A stretch of DNA of 64,000 bases. It comes from Gammaproteobacteria bacterium. GTDB lineage: Bacteria > Pseudomonadota > Gammaproteobacteria > Pseudomonadales > Azotimanducaceae. Under the pieces are notes generated by a model that was given only the letters and a program-made list of their open reading frames with translations, ran no database searches and was not told the DNA's origin. Shown piece after piece: positions 17,414 to 26,313 of the stretch. Position numbers and translations under genes: made by a program. The stretch's first letter is position 1; every line of letters begins with the position of its first letter. The stretch spans positions 1 through 64,000 of the forward strand of contig JAPOVK010000018.1 in NCBI GenBank assembly GCA_026708185.1, in the 5' to 3' direction.

Positions 17414-18916
17414 CTAACCGCTGTCGGAGAGCAACGCCCTAAACCTCTCGCGAAGCGTGGCCTTCTGTACCTTCCCCATCGCGTTGCGTGGTAGTTCGTC
17501 CACGCACACCACCTGTTTGGGTTGCTTGTAACGCGCCAGGCGTCCCGCCAAGTGCCGGTCCACCTGCGCCAGTGTCACCCCTTCGCCGCTCACCGCCAGA
17601 ACGGCGACCACGCCTTCGCCGAAGTCGGCATGCGGCACGCCGACGACGGCCGACTCGACGACCCCTGGGATGTCGTCGAGCAACGCCTCGACCTCCTTCG
17701 GATAGACGTTGTAGCCGCCGGAGATCACCAGGTCCTTGGAGCGGCCGACGATCGCCACGCGACCGGCCTCGTCCATGGTGCCGAGGTCGCCGGTCATGAA
17801 GTAGCCGTCGTCGCGGAACTCCTCCGCCGTCTTGTCCGGCATCCGCCAATAGCCCTTGAAGACGTTCGGACCACGGACTTCGATGCCGCCGACCTGCCCT
17901 GCGGCAACGGGTTTTCCCTCCTCATTGGCGATGCGCGTCTCGATGCCGGGCAGCGAGAAGCCCACCGTCCCTGCGATGCGCTCCCCGTGCAAGGGATTGG
18001 AGGTGTTCATCAGCGTCTCGCTCATGCCGTAGCGCTCCAGGATGCGCATGCCCGTGCGGGCCTCGAAACTCGCGAAGGTCTGCTCGTTGAGCGGTGCCGA
18101 ACCCGATATGAACAGGCGCATGTTGCGGCAGACCTCAGCATCGAAGTCCGCGCGCGCGAGCAGGCGGGTGTAGAACGTCGGCACACCCATGAGCACCGTG
18201 CAGCGGGTCAGTGCCCGGAGGACGGTGTCGGCATCGAAGGTCGGCAGGAAGAGCACCGGCGTGCCCTTGAGGAAGGCGCAGTGCAAGGCGACGAACAGGC
18301 CGTGGACGTGGAAGATCGGCAAGGCGTGCAAGAGCACGTCGTCCTCGCGCCAACCCCAGTAGGCGCATAGGGTTTCGCCGTTCGTCCTGAGATTGGCGTG
18401 GGTGAGCATCGCGCCCTTGGACCGGCCCGTCGTACCCGAGGTGTAGACGAGCGCTGCGAGGTCGTCGTCGGCCCGGCGCGCAACCTCCCCCGACGGCTGG
18501 GCTTCCGCGACCCGGCGAGGCCACGTGCCCCCACCGGACCCGGTCAAGGTTTCCACGGGCACGGCGCAGTCGGCGGGCACCCGGTCGGCGCGTCCCGCGA
18601 CGAAAAGCCGAGGCTCCGCGTCGTCGAGGAAGTACGCAACCTCCGGCGCGGTGTACGCGGTGTTTATCGGCGTGTAGACCGCCCCGGCCTTGAGACACGC
18701 CAGGTACAGCACGACGGCGGTCGGCGTCTTGTCCACCTGCACGAGGACGCGGTCGCCTGTGGCAACGCCGGCGACCGCCAACGCGCCGGCCGCCTTGTCG
18801 GCCGCGACCAGCAAATCCGCGTAGCGCACGTCGGCCTCGCCGGCGGATGCGGACATTAGCGCCGGCGCGTGTCCCGCGGCCCGGAACACGCCCTCGAATT
18901 GCTCGTATAGGTTCAT
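17414..18916 (-). CDS. matB: Malonyl-CoA synthetase-like acyl-CoA ligase
   Basis: A 500-residue ANL-superfamily adenylating enzyme. ATP binding is shown by LVYTSGTTGRSKGAM, followed by HVHGLFVALH, ERYGMSETLMNT, TGDLG and the C-terminal GKVQK lysine. The segments RYGMSETLMNTSNPL and GTVGFSLPG are those I associate with malonyl-CoA synthetase MatB/ACSF3 rather than long-chain ligases. The reaction would be malonate + ATP + CoA to malonyl-CoA, AMP and PPi. The ATG at 18916 starts MNLYEQF, a normal MatB N-terminus; the upstream in-frame extension to 18994 looks unrelated. No malonate transporter or malonyl-CoA decarboxylase is nearby, so methylmalonate or another short acid remains possible. Confidence 0.78.
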   Translation of the reverse strand: MNLYEQFEGVFRAAGHAPALMSASAGEADVRYADLLVAADKAAGALAVAGVATGDRVLVQVDKTPTAVVLYLACLKAGAVYTPINTAYTAPEVAYFLDDAEPRLFVAGRADRVPADCAVPVETLTGSGGGTWPRRVAEAQPSGEVARRADDDLAALVYTSGTTGRSKGAMLTHANLRTNGETLCAYWGWREDDVLLHALPIFHVHGLFVALHCAFLKGTPVLFLPTFDADTVLRALTRCTVLMGVPTFYTRLLARADFDAEVCRNMRLFISGSAPLNEQTFASFEARTGMRILERYGMSETLMNTSNPLHGERIAGTVGFSLPGIETRIANEEGKPVAAGQVGGIEVRGPNVFKGYWRMPDKTAEEFRDDGYFMTGDLGTMDEAGRVAIVGRSKDLVISGGYNVYPKEVEALLDDIPGVVESAVVGVPHADFGEGVVAVLAVSGEGVTLAQVDRHLAGRLARYKQPKQVVCVDELPRNAMGKVQKATLRERFRALLSDSG

Positions 18917-19006
18917 CCGTCCCCCGGTGGCAAACGTCCATCGTACGGTGGCGTTTTGCCCCCGCCAACCCAATAATCGGGCGTCTTCAACCACCGGAGC
19001 CCACTA

Positions 19007-20467
19007 GTGGAGGTGATCGCCGAGACCCGGTCAGGGGCAGTGCAAGGTCGCGCGAAGGAGGATGTCCTGCTGTTCGCCGGCATTCCGTACGCCGCACCGC
19101 CAATCGGTCCACGCCGGTTCCGGGCCGCGCAACCCTTTGAGCCCTGGTCGGGTGTGCGCGACGCCCGCAAGTTCGGCCCCGCCGCGCCGCAGATCGCAAG
19201 CGGTGGCATGACCGATCCGGCCCCGGTCCGCTGGGACGAGGACTGCCTGACGCTGAACGTGCAGACGCCGGCCTTGGACGACAGCGGGCGTCCCGTACTG
19301 GTGTGGATCCACGGCGGCGGCTACCGCAACGGCCAGGGCGCCGTACCGTGGTACAACGGCGCGCGTTTCGCCGCCAACGGCGACATCGTGGCGGTAACCA
19401 TCAACTACCGCCTCGGCGCGTTGGGATTCACGGACCTCAAGCGCTTTGGCGCGGAGTTCGCGAACTCGGGCATCAACGGCATTCTCGACCAGATTACCGC
19501 GCTCGAGTGGGTGCGCGACAACATCGAAGGCTTCGGCGGCGACCCGGGCAAGGTCACCATCGCCGGCGAGTCGGCGGGTGGCTTCAGCGTCACCACTCTG
19601 CTCGGCTCGCCACGGACGGACGGCTTGTTCCGCGGCGTGATCGCCCAGAGCGGCGCAGCGCACCACGTCCTACCGGCCGAAGCGGGCAGGCTCGTCGCCG
19701 ACCGCTTTCTCGATGCCCTCGGGACGGACGATGTGATCGGCGTCGAGGCGGCAAGCGTCGAGGCCGTGCTAGCAGCGCAGACGGAAGTCTCGGAAGCGCT
19801 CGAAGGCGGCCCGGGGATTCCGGGCGAACTGGGCGTGCCGGTCTCGGCCTTCTACCCGGTGGTGGGTTCCGAGGTGTTGCCGCGACCGCCGCTGGATGCG
19901 ATCCGGGACGGTGTGCATGCCGACGTCCGCGTACTCGCTGGCTCGAACCACGACGAGACCACGCTGTGGGGGTACGGCCACGTCGACGAAGCAGGGCTGC
20001 GCCGGACAGCCAAAGCCTTCGGCGCGGCCCGTCTACTCGATGTGTACCGTGAAACGCGGCCGGGGGCTTCTGTCGAAGACCTGATGATCGCGCTGACCAC
20101 GGATCACATGTTTCGCATCCCGGCCATCCGCCTGGCGGAGGCGCGCACGGCGGGGAAGACTTGGCTCTACCAGTTCAATTGGCGTTCGCGCAACGAACGC
20201 CTCGGGGCGACCCACGCGCTTGAGATCCCGTTCGCGTTCGACAACCTGCATCAGCCGGGCGTTCGGGCCTTCGTAGGCGCCGGACCCTCGCCCCAGCATG
20301 TCGCGGACGCCGTGCACGGGACCTGGACGCGGTTCATCCGCGACGGCGATCCGGGCTTCCCGGCGTACTCGCTCGCGCGTCGCGAAACGATGGTGTTCGA
20401 TGACGCCTCGACCGTTGTCGCGGATCCGCAAAGGGAGGAACGCGCGGGCTGGGACGGCGTGCGGTGA
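19007..20467 (+). CDS. Type-B carboxylesterase family hydrolase
   Basis: 486 residues of the carboxylesterase/cholinesterase family of alpha/beta hydrolases. Recognisable features: LFAGIPYAAPP near the start, EDCLTLNV, the oxyanion-hole HGGGY, and the nucleophile motif GESAGGFS near residue 190. A histidine in GATHALEIPF completes the triad. Length is typical of bacterial members. No signal peptide is seen, so it should be cytosolic. The start is a GTG opening directly into the first conserved strand. Its stop overlaps the acetoacetyl-CoA synthetase start by GTGA, so the two are translationally coupled; perhaps the esterase releases an acid that the ligase activates. Confidence 0.9.
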   Translation: MEVIAETRSGAVQGRAKEDVLLFAGIPYAAPPIGPRRFRAAQPFEPWSGVRDARKFGPAAPQIASGGMTDPAPVRWDEDCLTLNVQTPALDDSGRPVLVWIHGGGYRNGQGAVPWYNGARFAANGDIVAVTINYRLGALGFTDLKRFGAEFANSGINGILDQITALEWVRDNIEGFGGDPGKVTIAGESAGGFSVTTLLGSPRTDGLFRGVIAQSGAAHHVLPAEAGRLVADRFLDALGTDDVIGVEAASVEAVLAAQTEVSEALEGGPGIPGELGVPVSAFYPVVGSEVLPRPPLDAIRDGVHADVRVLAGSNHDETTLWGYGHVDEAGLRRTAKAFGAARLLDVYRETRPGASVEDLMIALTTDHMFRIPAIRLAEARTAGKTWLYQFNWRSRNERLGATHALEIPFAFDNLHQPGVRAFVGAGPSPQHVADAVHGTWTRFIRDGDPGFPAYSLARRETMVFDDASTVVADPQREERAGWDGVR

Positions 20468-22386
20468 GCCGAACCGAGCCGCTCTGGCGGCCGAGCGACA
20501 CGGCCATCCGGGCGTCCAATCTGACGCGCTTCGCGGAACAGGTGGGGTTCGCACCGCCGGACTACGGCCGCCTGCACCGCTGGTCGATCGATCACCGCGA
20601 CGACTTCTGGGACGCGGTGTGGCGAGAACTCGGCACTGTGGGCGAGCGCGGCGACGGGCCGGCTCTGACCAACGGCGACAGGTTTCCCGGCAGTCGTTGG
20701 TTCCCGGATGCGCGGCTGAACTTTGCCGAGAATCTGCTGCGCTTCGCCGACGACGCGGTGGCGATCGTCGCCGTACTCGAGGACGGCCAGCGACGGATGC
20801 TGACCTACGGCGAACTCCGAGCCGAGACAGCCGCGTTCGCTACGTCCCTGAAGCGCCTCGGCGTCGAGCCCGGCGACCGGGTAGCCGGTTGGCTGCCGAA
20901 CGTCCCCGAAGCCGTGATCGCCATGCTGGCAACGGCGAGCATCGGCGCGACCTGGTCGTCGTGTTCCCCGGACTTCGGGGTAGAAGGCGCGCTCGACCGT
21001 TTCGGACAGATCGCGCCAAAGGTCCTGATCGCCTGCGACGGCTATCGCTACGCCGGCAAGCGCTTCGACGTCCGCGACAGGGCACTCACCGTCCGGGACG
21101 CCGTGGACTCCATCGAGCAGGTCCTCTGGGCCGCGACGCTCGGTATCGAGGAGGACGCCTTCGCGCGGGCGCGCCGCGAGCACGGCGACGCGCCGCTCGT
21201 GTTCAACCGCCTGCCGTTCGACCATCCGCTGTACGTCATGTATTCGTCCGGCACCACCGGCAAGCCGAAGTGCATCGTGCACGGCGCCGGCGGGACGCTG
21301 CTCCAACACCTCAAGGAACATCAACTCCACGTCGATCTCACGCGCGAGGACACGCTGTTCTTCTTCACGACGTGCGGATGGATGATGTGGAACTGGTTGG
21401 TGTCCGGCCTCGCCAGCGGTTGCCGCATCGTTCTCTACGACGGTTCGCCGTTCCATCCCAACCCGCATCGTCTCTTCGACCTCGCCGAGCGCGAGGCGAT
21501 CAGCGTCTTCGGCGTCAGTGCCAAGTACCTGTCCGCCGTCGAGAAGGCTGACGTCAGGCCCGCCGTCAGCCATGGTCTCCCTGCCCTGCGCGCCATACTG
21601 TCCACGGGTTCGCCGCTCAACCACGAGGGCTTCCGCTACGTCTACCGCGACGTCAAGGCTGACCTCGCCTTGGCATCGATCTCGGGCGGCACCGATCTCA
21701 TCTCGTGCTTCGCCCTCGGTTGCCCGTGGTGGCCCGTCCACGAAGGCGAATTGCAGTGCGCCGGACTCGGCATGGCTGTCGATGTCTACGACGACGACGG
21801 GGCGCCAGTACGGGGCGAGAAAGGCGAACTCGTGTGCACCCGGTCGTTCCCCAGCGCGCCGATCGGATTCTGGGACGACCCGGGTGATGCCAAGTATCGC
21901 GATGCCTACTTCGATCGCTACCCCAACGTCTGGGCGCATGGCGATTTCGCGGAGATCACCGCCCACGATGGCTTCATCGTCCACGGCCGCTCCGATGCCG
22001 TGCTCAACCCCGGCGGCGTACGCATCGGCACCGCGGAGATCTACCGGCAGGTGGAGACCATCGACGAAGTGATGGACTGCGTGGCGATCGGTCAGGATTG
22101 GGACGGTGACACGCGCATCGTGCTGTTCGTGGTGATGCGCGAGGGCACTTCCCTGGATGCGGATCTCACGAACGCGATCAAGCGGCGGATTCGCGAGCGC
22201 GCGAGCCCTCGCCACGTACCCGCGGTGATCGTCGAGGTACCGGACATTCCGCGGACATTGAGTGGCAAGATCGCAGAACTCGCGGTGCGCGACGCCGTAC
22301 ACGGACGGGAGGTGGCCAATACGATGGCCATGGCCAACCCCGAAGCCTTGGCGGCGTTTCGCGAACGGCCTGAGCTAGGGGGTTGA
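20464..22386 (+). CDS. Acetoacetyl-CoA synthetase
   Basis: A 640-residue ANL ligase of the acetyl/acetoacetyl-CoA synthetase branch. The core motif is YVMYSSGTTGKPKCIVHGAG, with ISGGTD and a C-terminal TLSGKIAEL containing the acylation lysine. The N-terminal WRPSDTAIRASNLTRF and SRWFPDARLNFAENLL are characteristic of acetoacetate-CoA ligase (AacS). Together with its length of about 640-650 they separate it from acetyl-CoA synthetase. It would convert acetoacetate to acetoacetyl-CoA, allowing growth on ketone bodies, leucine or PHB products. It is coupled to the esterase gene by a 4-base overlap. Confidence 0.92.
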   Translation: MSRTEPLWRPSDTAIRASNLTRFAEQVGFAPPDYGRLHRWSIDHRDDFWDAVWRELGTVGERGDGPALTNGDRFPGSRWFPDARLNFAENLLRFADDAVAIVAVLEDGQRRMLTYGELRAETAAFATSLKRLGVEPGDRVAGWLPNVPEAVIAMLATASIGATWSSCSPDFGVEGALDRFGQIAPKVLIACDGYRYAGKRFDVRDRALTVRDAVDSIEQVLWAATLGIEEDAFARARREHGDAPLVFNRLPFDHPLYVMYSSGTTGKPKCIVHGAGGTLLQHLKEHQLHVDLTREDTLFFFTTCGWMMWNWLVSGLASGCRIVLYDGSPFHPNPHRLFDLAEREAISVFGVSAKYLSAVEKADVRPAVSHGLPALRAILSTGSPLNHEGFRYVYRDVKADLALASISGGTDLISCFALGCPWWPVHEGELQCAGLGMAVDVYDDDGAPVRGEKGELVCTRSFPSAPIGFWDDPGDAKYRDAYFDRYPNVWAHGDFAEITAHDGFIVHGRSDAVLNPGGVRIGTAEIYRQVETIDEVMDCVAIGQDWDGDTRIVLFVVMREGTSLDADLTNAIKRRIRERASPRHVPAVIVEVPDIPRTLSGKIAELAVRDAVHGREVANTMAMANPEALAAFRERPELGG

Positions 22387-22393
22387 CGGGACA

Positions 22394-22573
22394 TCAGAAG
22401 CCCTCGTCCTGCTCTTTGAGGCGGGCAATCTCGTCTGCCGCGTCGTGGCCGTCGAAAAGGTCGAACAGCCGATTGAGTAGGGCCACACGGCCCTCGCGAC
22501 ACCCGCATTCGCTTGCGCCCGCATCCGGCAACCGGGGTCGATCCGCCGAGCTGCCTCGCCGCTTATCCCACAC
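22394..22573 (-). CDS. Possible small protein translated behind fumarase
   Basis: A 59-codon frame beginning with GTG one base after the fumarase stop. Its second half (GRVALLNRLFDLFDGHD followed by AADEIARLKEQ) looks like a genuine amphipathic helical protein, while the first half is Arg/Gly-rich with two cysteines. Very close spacing to fumA favours coupled translation. It is too short to assign, and chance coding in GC-rich DNA remains possible. It ends eight bases from the convergent acetoacetyl-CoA synthetase stop. Confidence 0.4.
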   Translation of the reverse strand: MWDKRRGSSADRPRLPDAGASECGCREGRVALLNRLFDLFDGHDAADEIARLKEQDEGF

Positions 22574-22574
22574 G

Positions 22575-24098
22575 TCAGTCCACCGCCGTGGTGTTGATCC
22601 GATTCTCGATCTCCCGCGCCCAGATCTGCGGGCCTGTCGCATGCACGGACTCGCCGCGGGCGTCGACCGAGACGGTGACGGGCATGTCGCGGACTTCGAA
22701 CTCGTAGATCGCCTCCATGCCGAGGTCGGCAAACGCCAGCAGCGTGGACTTCGTGATGGCCTTGGCGATCAGGTAGGCCGCGCCGCCCACGGCAATGAGG
22801 GACACGGCGCGGTTGTCCCGGATCGCCTCGATCGCCGCCGGGCCGCGCTCCGCCTTGCCGATCATGCCGAGGAGTCCGGTCCTCTCGAGCAGCGTGCGCG
22901 TGAACTTGTCCATGCGTGTGGCCGTCGTCGGTCCGGCTGGACCGATCACCTCGCCGGCCACCGGATCGACCGGGCCGACGTAGTAGATGAACCGGTCCTT
23001 GAGGTCGACCGGCAACGCTTCGCCGCGATCGATTAGGTCCGCGAGGCGCTTATGGGCAGCGTCCCGCCCGGTGAGCATTCGGCCGGACAGCAGCAGCGTT
23101 TCGCCCGCACGCCAACCGGCGACCTCGTCGCGGGTCACCGAGTCGAGGTCGACACGCCGCACGTCGTCGCCGAGTTCGAAGGCGATGTCGGGCCAGTCGG
23201 CCAGGTCCGGCGGCTCGAATGTCGCCGGACCGCTGCCGTCGAGTTCGAACTTCACATGGCGCGTCGCCGTGCAGTTCGGAATGACCGCCACCGGTTTGTT
23301 CGCGGCGTGAGTCGGGTATTCGAGCACCTTCACGTCCAGAACGGTCGTCAGGCCGCCGAGCCCCTGGGCACCGATGCCGAGGGCGTTCACCTTGTCGAAG
23401 AGCTCGAGGCGAAGTTCCTCGGCACCGTCTGCGGGGCCTCGTGCGCGCAGTTCGTGGATGTCGATCGGTGCCATCATCGCTTCCTTGGCGAGCAACATGG
23501 CCTTTTCCGGTGTGCCGCCGATGCCGACCCCGAGGATTCCAGGCGGGCACCAGCCGGCGCCCATCTGCGGCACGACCGAGAGAATCCAGTCCGCAACCGA
23601 GTCCGATGGATTCAGCATCGTGAACATGGCCTTGGCCTCGCTGCCACCGCCCTTGGCGGCCACCTCCACGGTCAGCTTGTCGCCGGGCACAAGACGGGGG
23701 TGAATCACTGCCGGCGTGTTGTCCCCGGTGTTGACCCGCGCGCCATTCGGGTCGGCGAGCACGGAACCACGAAGGACGTTTTCGGGGGTCAGGTAGCCGC
23801 GGCGGACGCCCTCGTTGACCATGTCCTCGACGCTCATGTCCCCCTCCCACGCGACGTCCATGCCGACCTCGAGGAACACGATCACGATCCCGGTGTCCTG
23901 GCAGATGGGGCGCTTGCCGAGGGCGCACATCCGCGAGTTGACGAGCACTTGCGCGAGCGCCGCCTTGGCTGCGGTCGACTCCTCGCGCTCGTACGCCGCC
24001 GCCATGGCGCGGATGAAGTCGGACGGGTGGTAGTACGAGATGTACTGCAGCGCGTCGGCGATGCTCTCGACCAGATCGGCTTGCCTGATGACGGTCAT
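22575..24098 (-). CDS. fumA: Class I (iron-sulfur) fumarate hydratase
   Basis: 507 residues matching two-domain class I fumarases. These interconvert fumarate and malate in the TCA cycle using an oxygen-sensitive 4Fe-4S cluster. Candidate cluster cysteines lie in ALGKRPICQDTG, GAGWCPPGILGVGIGG and IPNCTATRH. The C-terminal beta domain shows GRMLTGRDAAHKR and VGPVDPVAGEVIGPAGPTT. Alpha and beta parts are fused, as in Escherichia coli FumA/FumB, and length agrees. It is divergent from the hydrolase gene at 24200 with about 100 bases between them, which should hold its promoter. A tiny possible gene follows directly. Confidence 0.95.
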   Translation of the reverse strand: MTVIRQADLVESIADALQYISYYHPSDFIRAMAAAYEREESTAAKAALAQVLVNSRMCALGKRPICQDTGIVIVFLEVGMDVAWEGDMSVEDMVNEGVRRGYLTPENVLRGSVLADPNGARVNTGDNTPAVIHPRLVPGDKLTVEVAAKGGGSEAKAMFTMLNPSDSVADWILSVVPQMGAGWCPPGILGVGIGGTPEKAMLLAKEAMMAPIDIHELRARGPADGAEELRLELFDKVNALGIGAQGLGGLTTVLDVKVLEYPTHAANKPVAVIPNCTATRHVKFELDGSGPATFEPPDLADWPDIAFELGDDVRRVDLDSVTRDEVAGWRAGETLLLSGRMLTGRDAAHKRLADLIDRGEALPVDLKDRFIYYVGPVDPVAGEVIGPAGPTTATRMDKFTRTLLERTGLLGMIGKAERGPAAIEAIRDNRAVSLIAVGGAAYLIAKAITKSTLLAFADLGMEAIYEFEVRDMPVTVSVDARGESVHATGPQIWAREIENRINTTAVD

Positions 24099-24199
24099 GG
24101 CACGTTCAAGGGTGATTGAACCAGGCCCGATTCTACCCCCGACCCTTCATGGCGCTTGAGTCTTTGGTTACACTGACACGCGTTTGAGGGAGGGCTTTA

Positions 24200-24988
24200 G
24201 TGGCTGAAAGCGCGGCCTACGCCGAACGCGGCGTGCAACTCGCGACCGGCAAGATCAACGTGCTCGAGGGCGGAGCAGGCACGCCGGTGGTGGTGCTGCA
24301 CCACAGTTGGGGCGGACCGGGGTGGCTGCCATTCCACGACGCCCTGATCGGCGCAGGCGCAAGGGCCATCGTGCCCGACATGCCTGGCTGGGGCGCCTCC
24401 GAGCGACCGGTTTGGGCACGCGAACCCCGCGACATCGCGATCATCGTGGCCCGGCTCATCGAAGCGCTCGAGCTTGACGACGTGAAGCTGGTCGGTCTCG
24501 GCTTCGGCGGCTACGTCGCCGCGGAGTTGGCGACCATGAATCCGTCGCGACTCGCCGCCCTGGTGTTGGTCGGCGCGGCCGGGTTGCAGCCCCGGGACGG
24601 CGAAATCCTCGACCAGATGATGCTCTCGCACCGCAAGTACATCGAGGAGAGCTTCCGCAACGCCGAGGCGTACACCGCATACGTCGGCGAGGAACCGCCG
24701 GATGACGTTCGCGACCTATGGGACTTCTCCCGGGAGATGACCGCGCGGGTGACGTGGAAGCCTTACATGTTCAACCGCCGCCTCGAGCCGCTGCTCGGCG
24801 ATATGCATGTGCCGACGCTGCTGGTCTGGGGAAAGGACGACAAGGTGGTTCCCTACGAATGCGCCGAGCAGTACCAGAACGCGTTGCCCAACGCGTCGAT
24901 CAGCGTCGTGGAGGACGCCGGCCACGTCGTCGAACTTGAACAGCCGGAGCGCTTGGCGGCGCTCGTCGCAGGCTTCCCTGAGGATTGA
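24200..24988 (+). CDS. Alpha/beta hydrolase-fold protein lacking the nucleophile serine
   Basis: 262 residues with a complete alpha/beta hydrolase fold: HHSWGGPG oxyanion loop near residue 35, DMPGWGASERP near 60, and a C-terminal WGKDDKVVP and DAGHVVELEQPE supplying the acid and histidine. The nucleophile elbow reads VGLGFGGY, with Gly101 (codon 24500-24502, GGC) where Ser, Cys or Asp is expected. The protein is therefore unlikely to be an ordinary esterase. It may be a non-hydrolytic member, a lyase, or a binding partner of the LLM oxidoreductase, whose gene overlaps its stop region. The GTG start at 24200 has GAGGGAGGG about 7 bases upstream. Confidence 0.82.
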   Translation: MAESAAYAERGVQLATGKINVLEGGAGTPVVVLHHSWGGPGWLPFHDALIGAGARAIVPDMPGWGASERPVWAREPRDIAIIVARLIEALELDDVKLVGLGFGGYVAAELATMNPSRLAALVLVGAAGLQPRDGEILDQMMLSHRKYIEESFRNAEAYTAYVGEEPPDDVRDLWDFSREMTARVTWKPYMFNRRLEPLLGDMHVPTLLVWGKDDKVVPYECAEQYQNALPNASISVVEDAGHVVELEQPERLAALVAGFPED

Positions 24989-25005
24989 CAGAACTCGAGG
25001 TCACC

Positions 25006-26313
25006 ATGTTCATCGGACACTTCACTGAGCGCCCCTACCAGGACCCGAACTCGGGCTACTTCGGTGCCACCGGTCGCAATCTCATGGACCTCGCCATGTC
25101 CAACGACTCGTACGACCCGAAGCTCGGCGCCGATCTCTACAACCGCTACCTCGACGAGCGCGTCTTCGCCGAGGAGATGGGTTTCGACGGACTCATGCTC
25201 AACGAGCACCATTCCACGCCGTTCTGCATGGGCGGTGTCATGAACCTCGAAGCCGCGATCCTCGCCCGCATCACCAAGCGCGCCAAGATCGTCCTGCTCG
25301 GCAACATCCTCCCGATCTGGGACGATCCGCTGTTCCTCGCCGAGGAGTTGGCCGAGATCGACATGATCTCGCGCGGTCGCCTGGTGACCGGATGGGTGCG
25401 CGGTACGGGCCGCGAAAGCGTTGCGCACAACGCCGTTCCCCCGTTCAACTGGGAGCGCTTCCAGGAGGCCCACGACTTCATCGTCGAGGCCTGGACCAAG
25501 CCGGGGCCGTTCCGCTGGGAGGGCGAGCACTACCACTACCGCTACGTGAATCCCTGGGCCCGCCCCTACCAGGATCCGCACCCACCGATCTGGATTCCGG
25601 GGGTCATGAGCCGCAACACCGTGAAGTGGGCGGCAGAGCACCGCTACCCATACGTCATGCTGGCCACCGAGCTGCAGCCGACGGTGGAGTCCTTCCAGTA
25701 CTACGACGAAGTCGCGGCGGAGCAAGGGTACGAAGCCGGCACCCAGCACCGGGCCTACCTCTTCAAGGTGCACGTCGACGAAACCGAGGAACTCGCCGAG
25801 GAAGCCGGCCGCAAGTACGTCCAAGGTCCCTCGAACCCGTTCCTCGAAGGCAACCAGGGCATCATCCGCCCGTTCATCCAGAACCTTCCCGGGCTTACGC
25901 AGCGCAACAACCTGCTCCCGACGATGCGCAGCTTCGCCGCCGCCGCGTCACGCGGTCGCGCCTCCCAGCACTTGAAGGACAAGGAGGGCAAAGCGCAAGC
26001 CGCGCCGCCACCGCCGCGGGACGTCTACAAGGACCAGACGGAAAAGCTCTCCATCATCTCCGGCACACCCGACACCGTAATCCCGAAGGTGCGCCACGTG
26101 CTGGAGACCATCCGCCCGGGGACGATCTTCTTCTGGGACGGCGACGGCGCCATGAGCCACGACGACCAGATGCGCAGCCTCAGACTGATGGGCTCGGATG
26201 TGATCCCGGCCGTGCGGGAGATGAGCAAGGAACTGGACCTCAAGGGACCTTTCGAAGTCGATCCAGCCAAGGATGCCGCGGACGACGCCCCCCAAGAAGC
26301 CGCTGCGGACTAG
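25006..26313 (+). CDS. LLM-class flavin-dependent oxidoreductase (luciferase-like)
   Basis: About 435 residues of the bacterial luciferase-like TIM-barrel family using FMNH2 or F420. Family features include FDGLMLNEHHSTPF near the N-terminus, ILARITKRAKIVLLGNILP, and IDMISRGRLVTGWVRGTGRE. The central RYVNPWARPYQDPHPPIWIP segment is also typical. An Ala/Pro-rich linker precedes a final DDAPQEAAAD tail. The ATG at 25006 follows CGAGG and gives MFIGHFTERPYQ, the start I prefer over a TTG at 24985. It is coupled to the hydrolase-like gene. Substrates of such pairs include dialkyl sulfides, alkanes and nitrilotriacetate; which applies here is unknown. Its TAG shares CTAG with the convergent MFS gene. 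Confidence 0.88.
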   Translation: MFIGHFTERPYQDPNSGYFGATGRNLMDLAMSNDSYDPKLGADLYNRYLDERVFAEEMGFDGLMLNEHHSTPFCMGGVMNLEAAILARITKRAKIVLLGNILPIWDDPLFLAEELAEIDMISRGRLVTGWVRGTGRESVAHNAVPPFNWERFQEAHDFIVEAWTKPGPFRWEGEHYHYRYVNPWARPYQDPHPPIWIPGVMSRNTVKWAAEHRYPYVMLATELQPTVESFQYYDEVAAEQGYEAGTQHRAYLFKVHVDETEELAEEAGRKYVQGPSNPFLEGNQGIIRPFIQNLPGLTQRNNLLPTMRSFAAAASRGRASQHLKDKEGKAQAAPPPPRDVYKDQTEKLSIISGTPDTVIPKVRHVLETIRPGTIFFWDGDGAMSHDDQMRSLRLMGSDVIPAVREMSKELDLKGPFEVDPAKDAADDAPQEAAAD

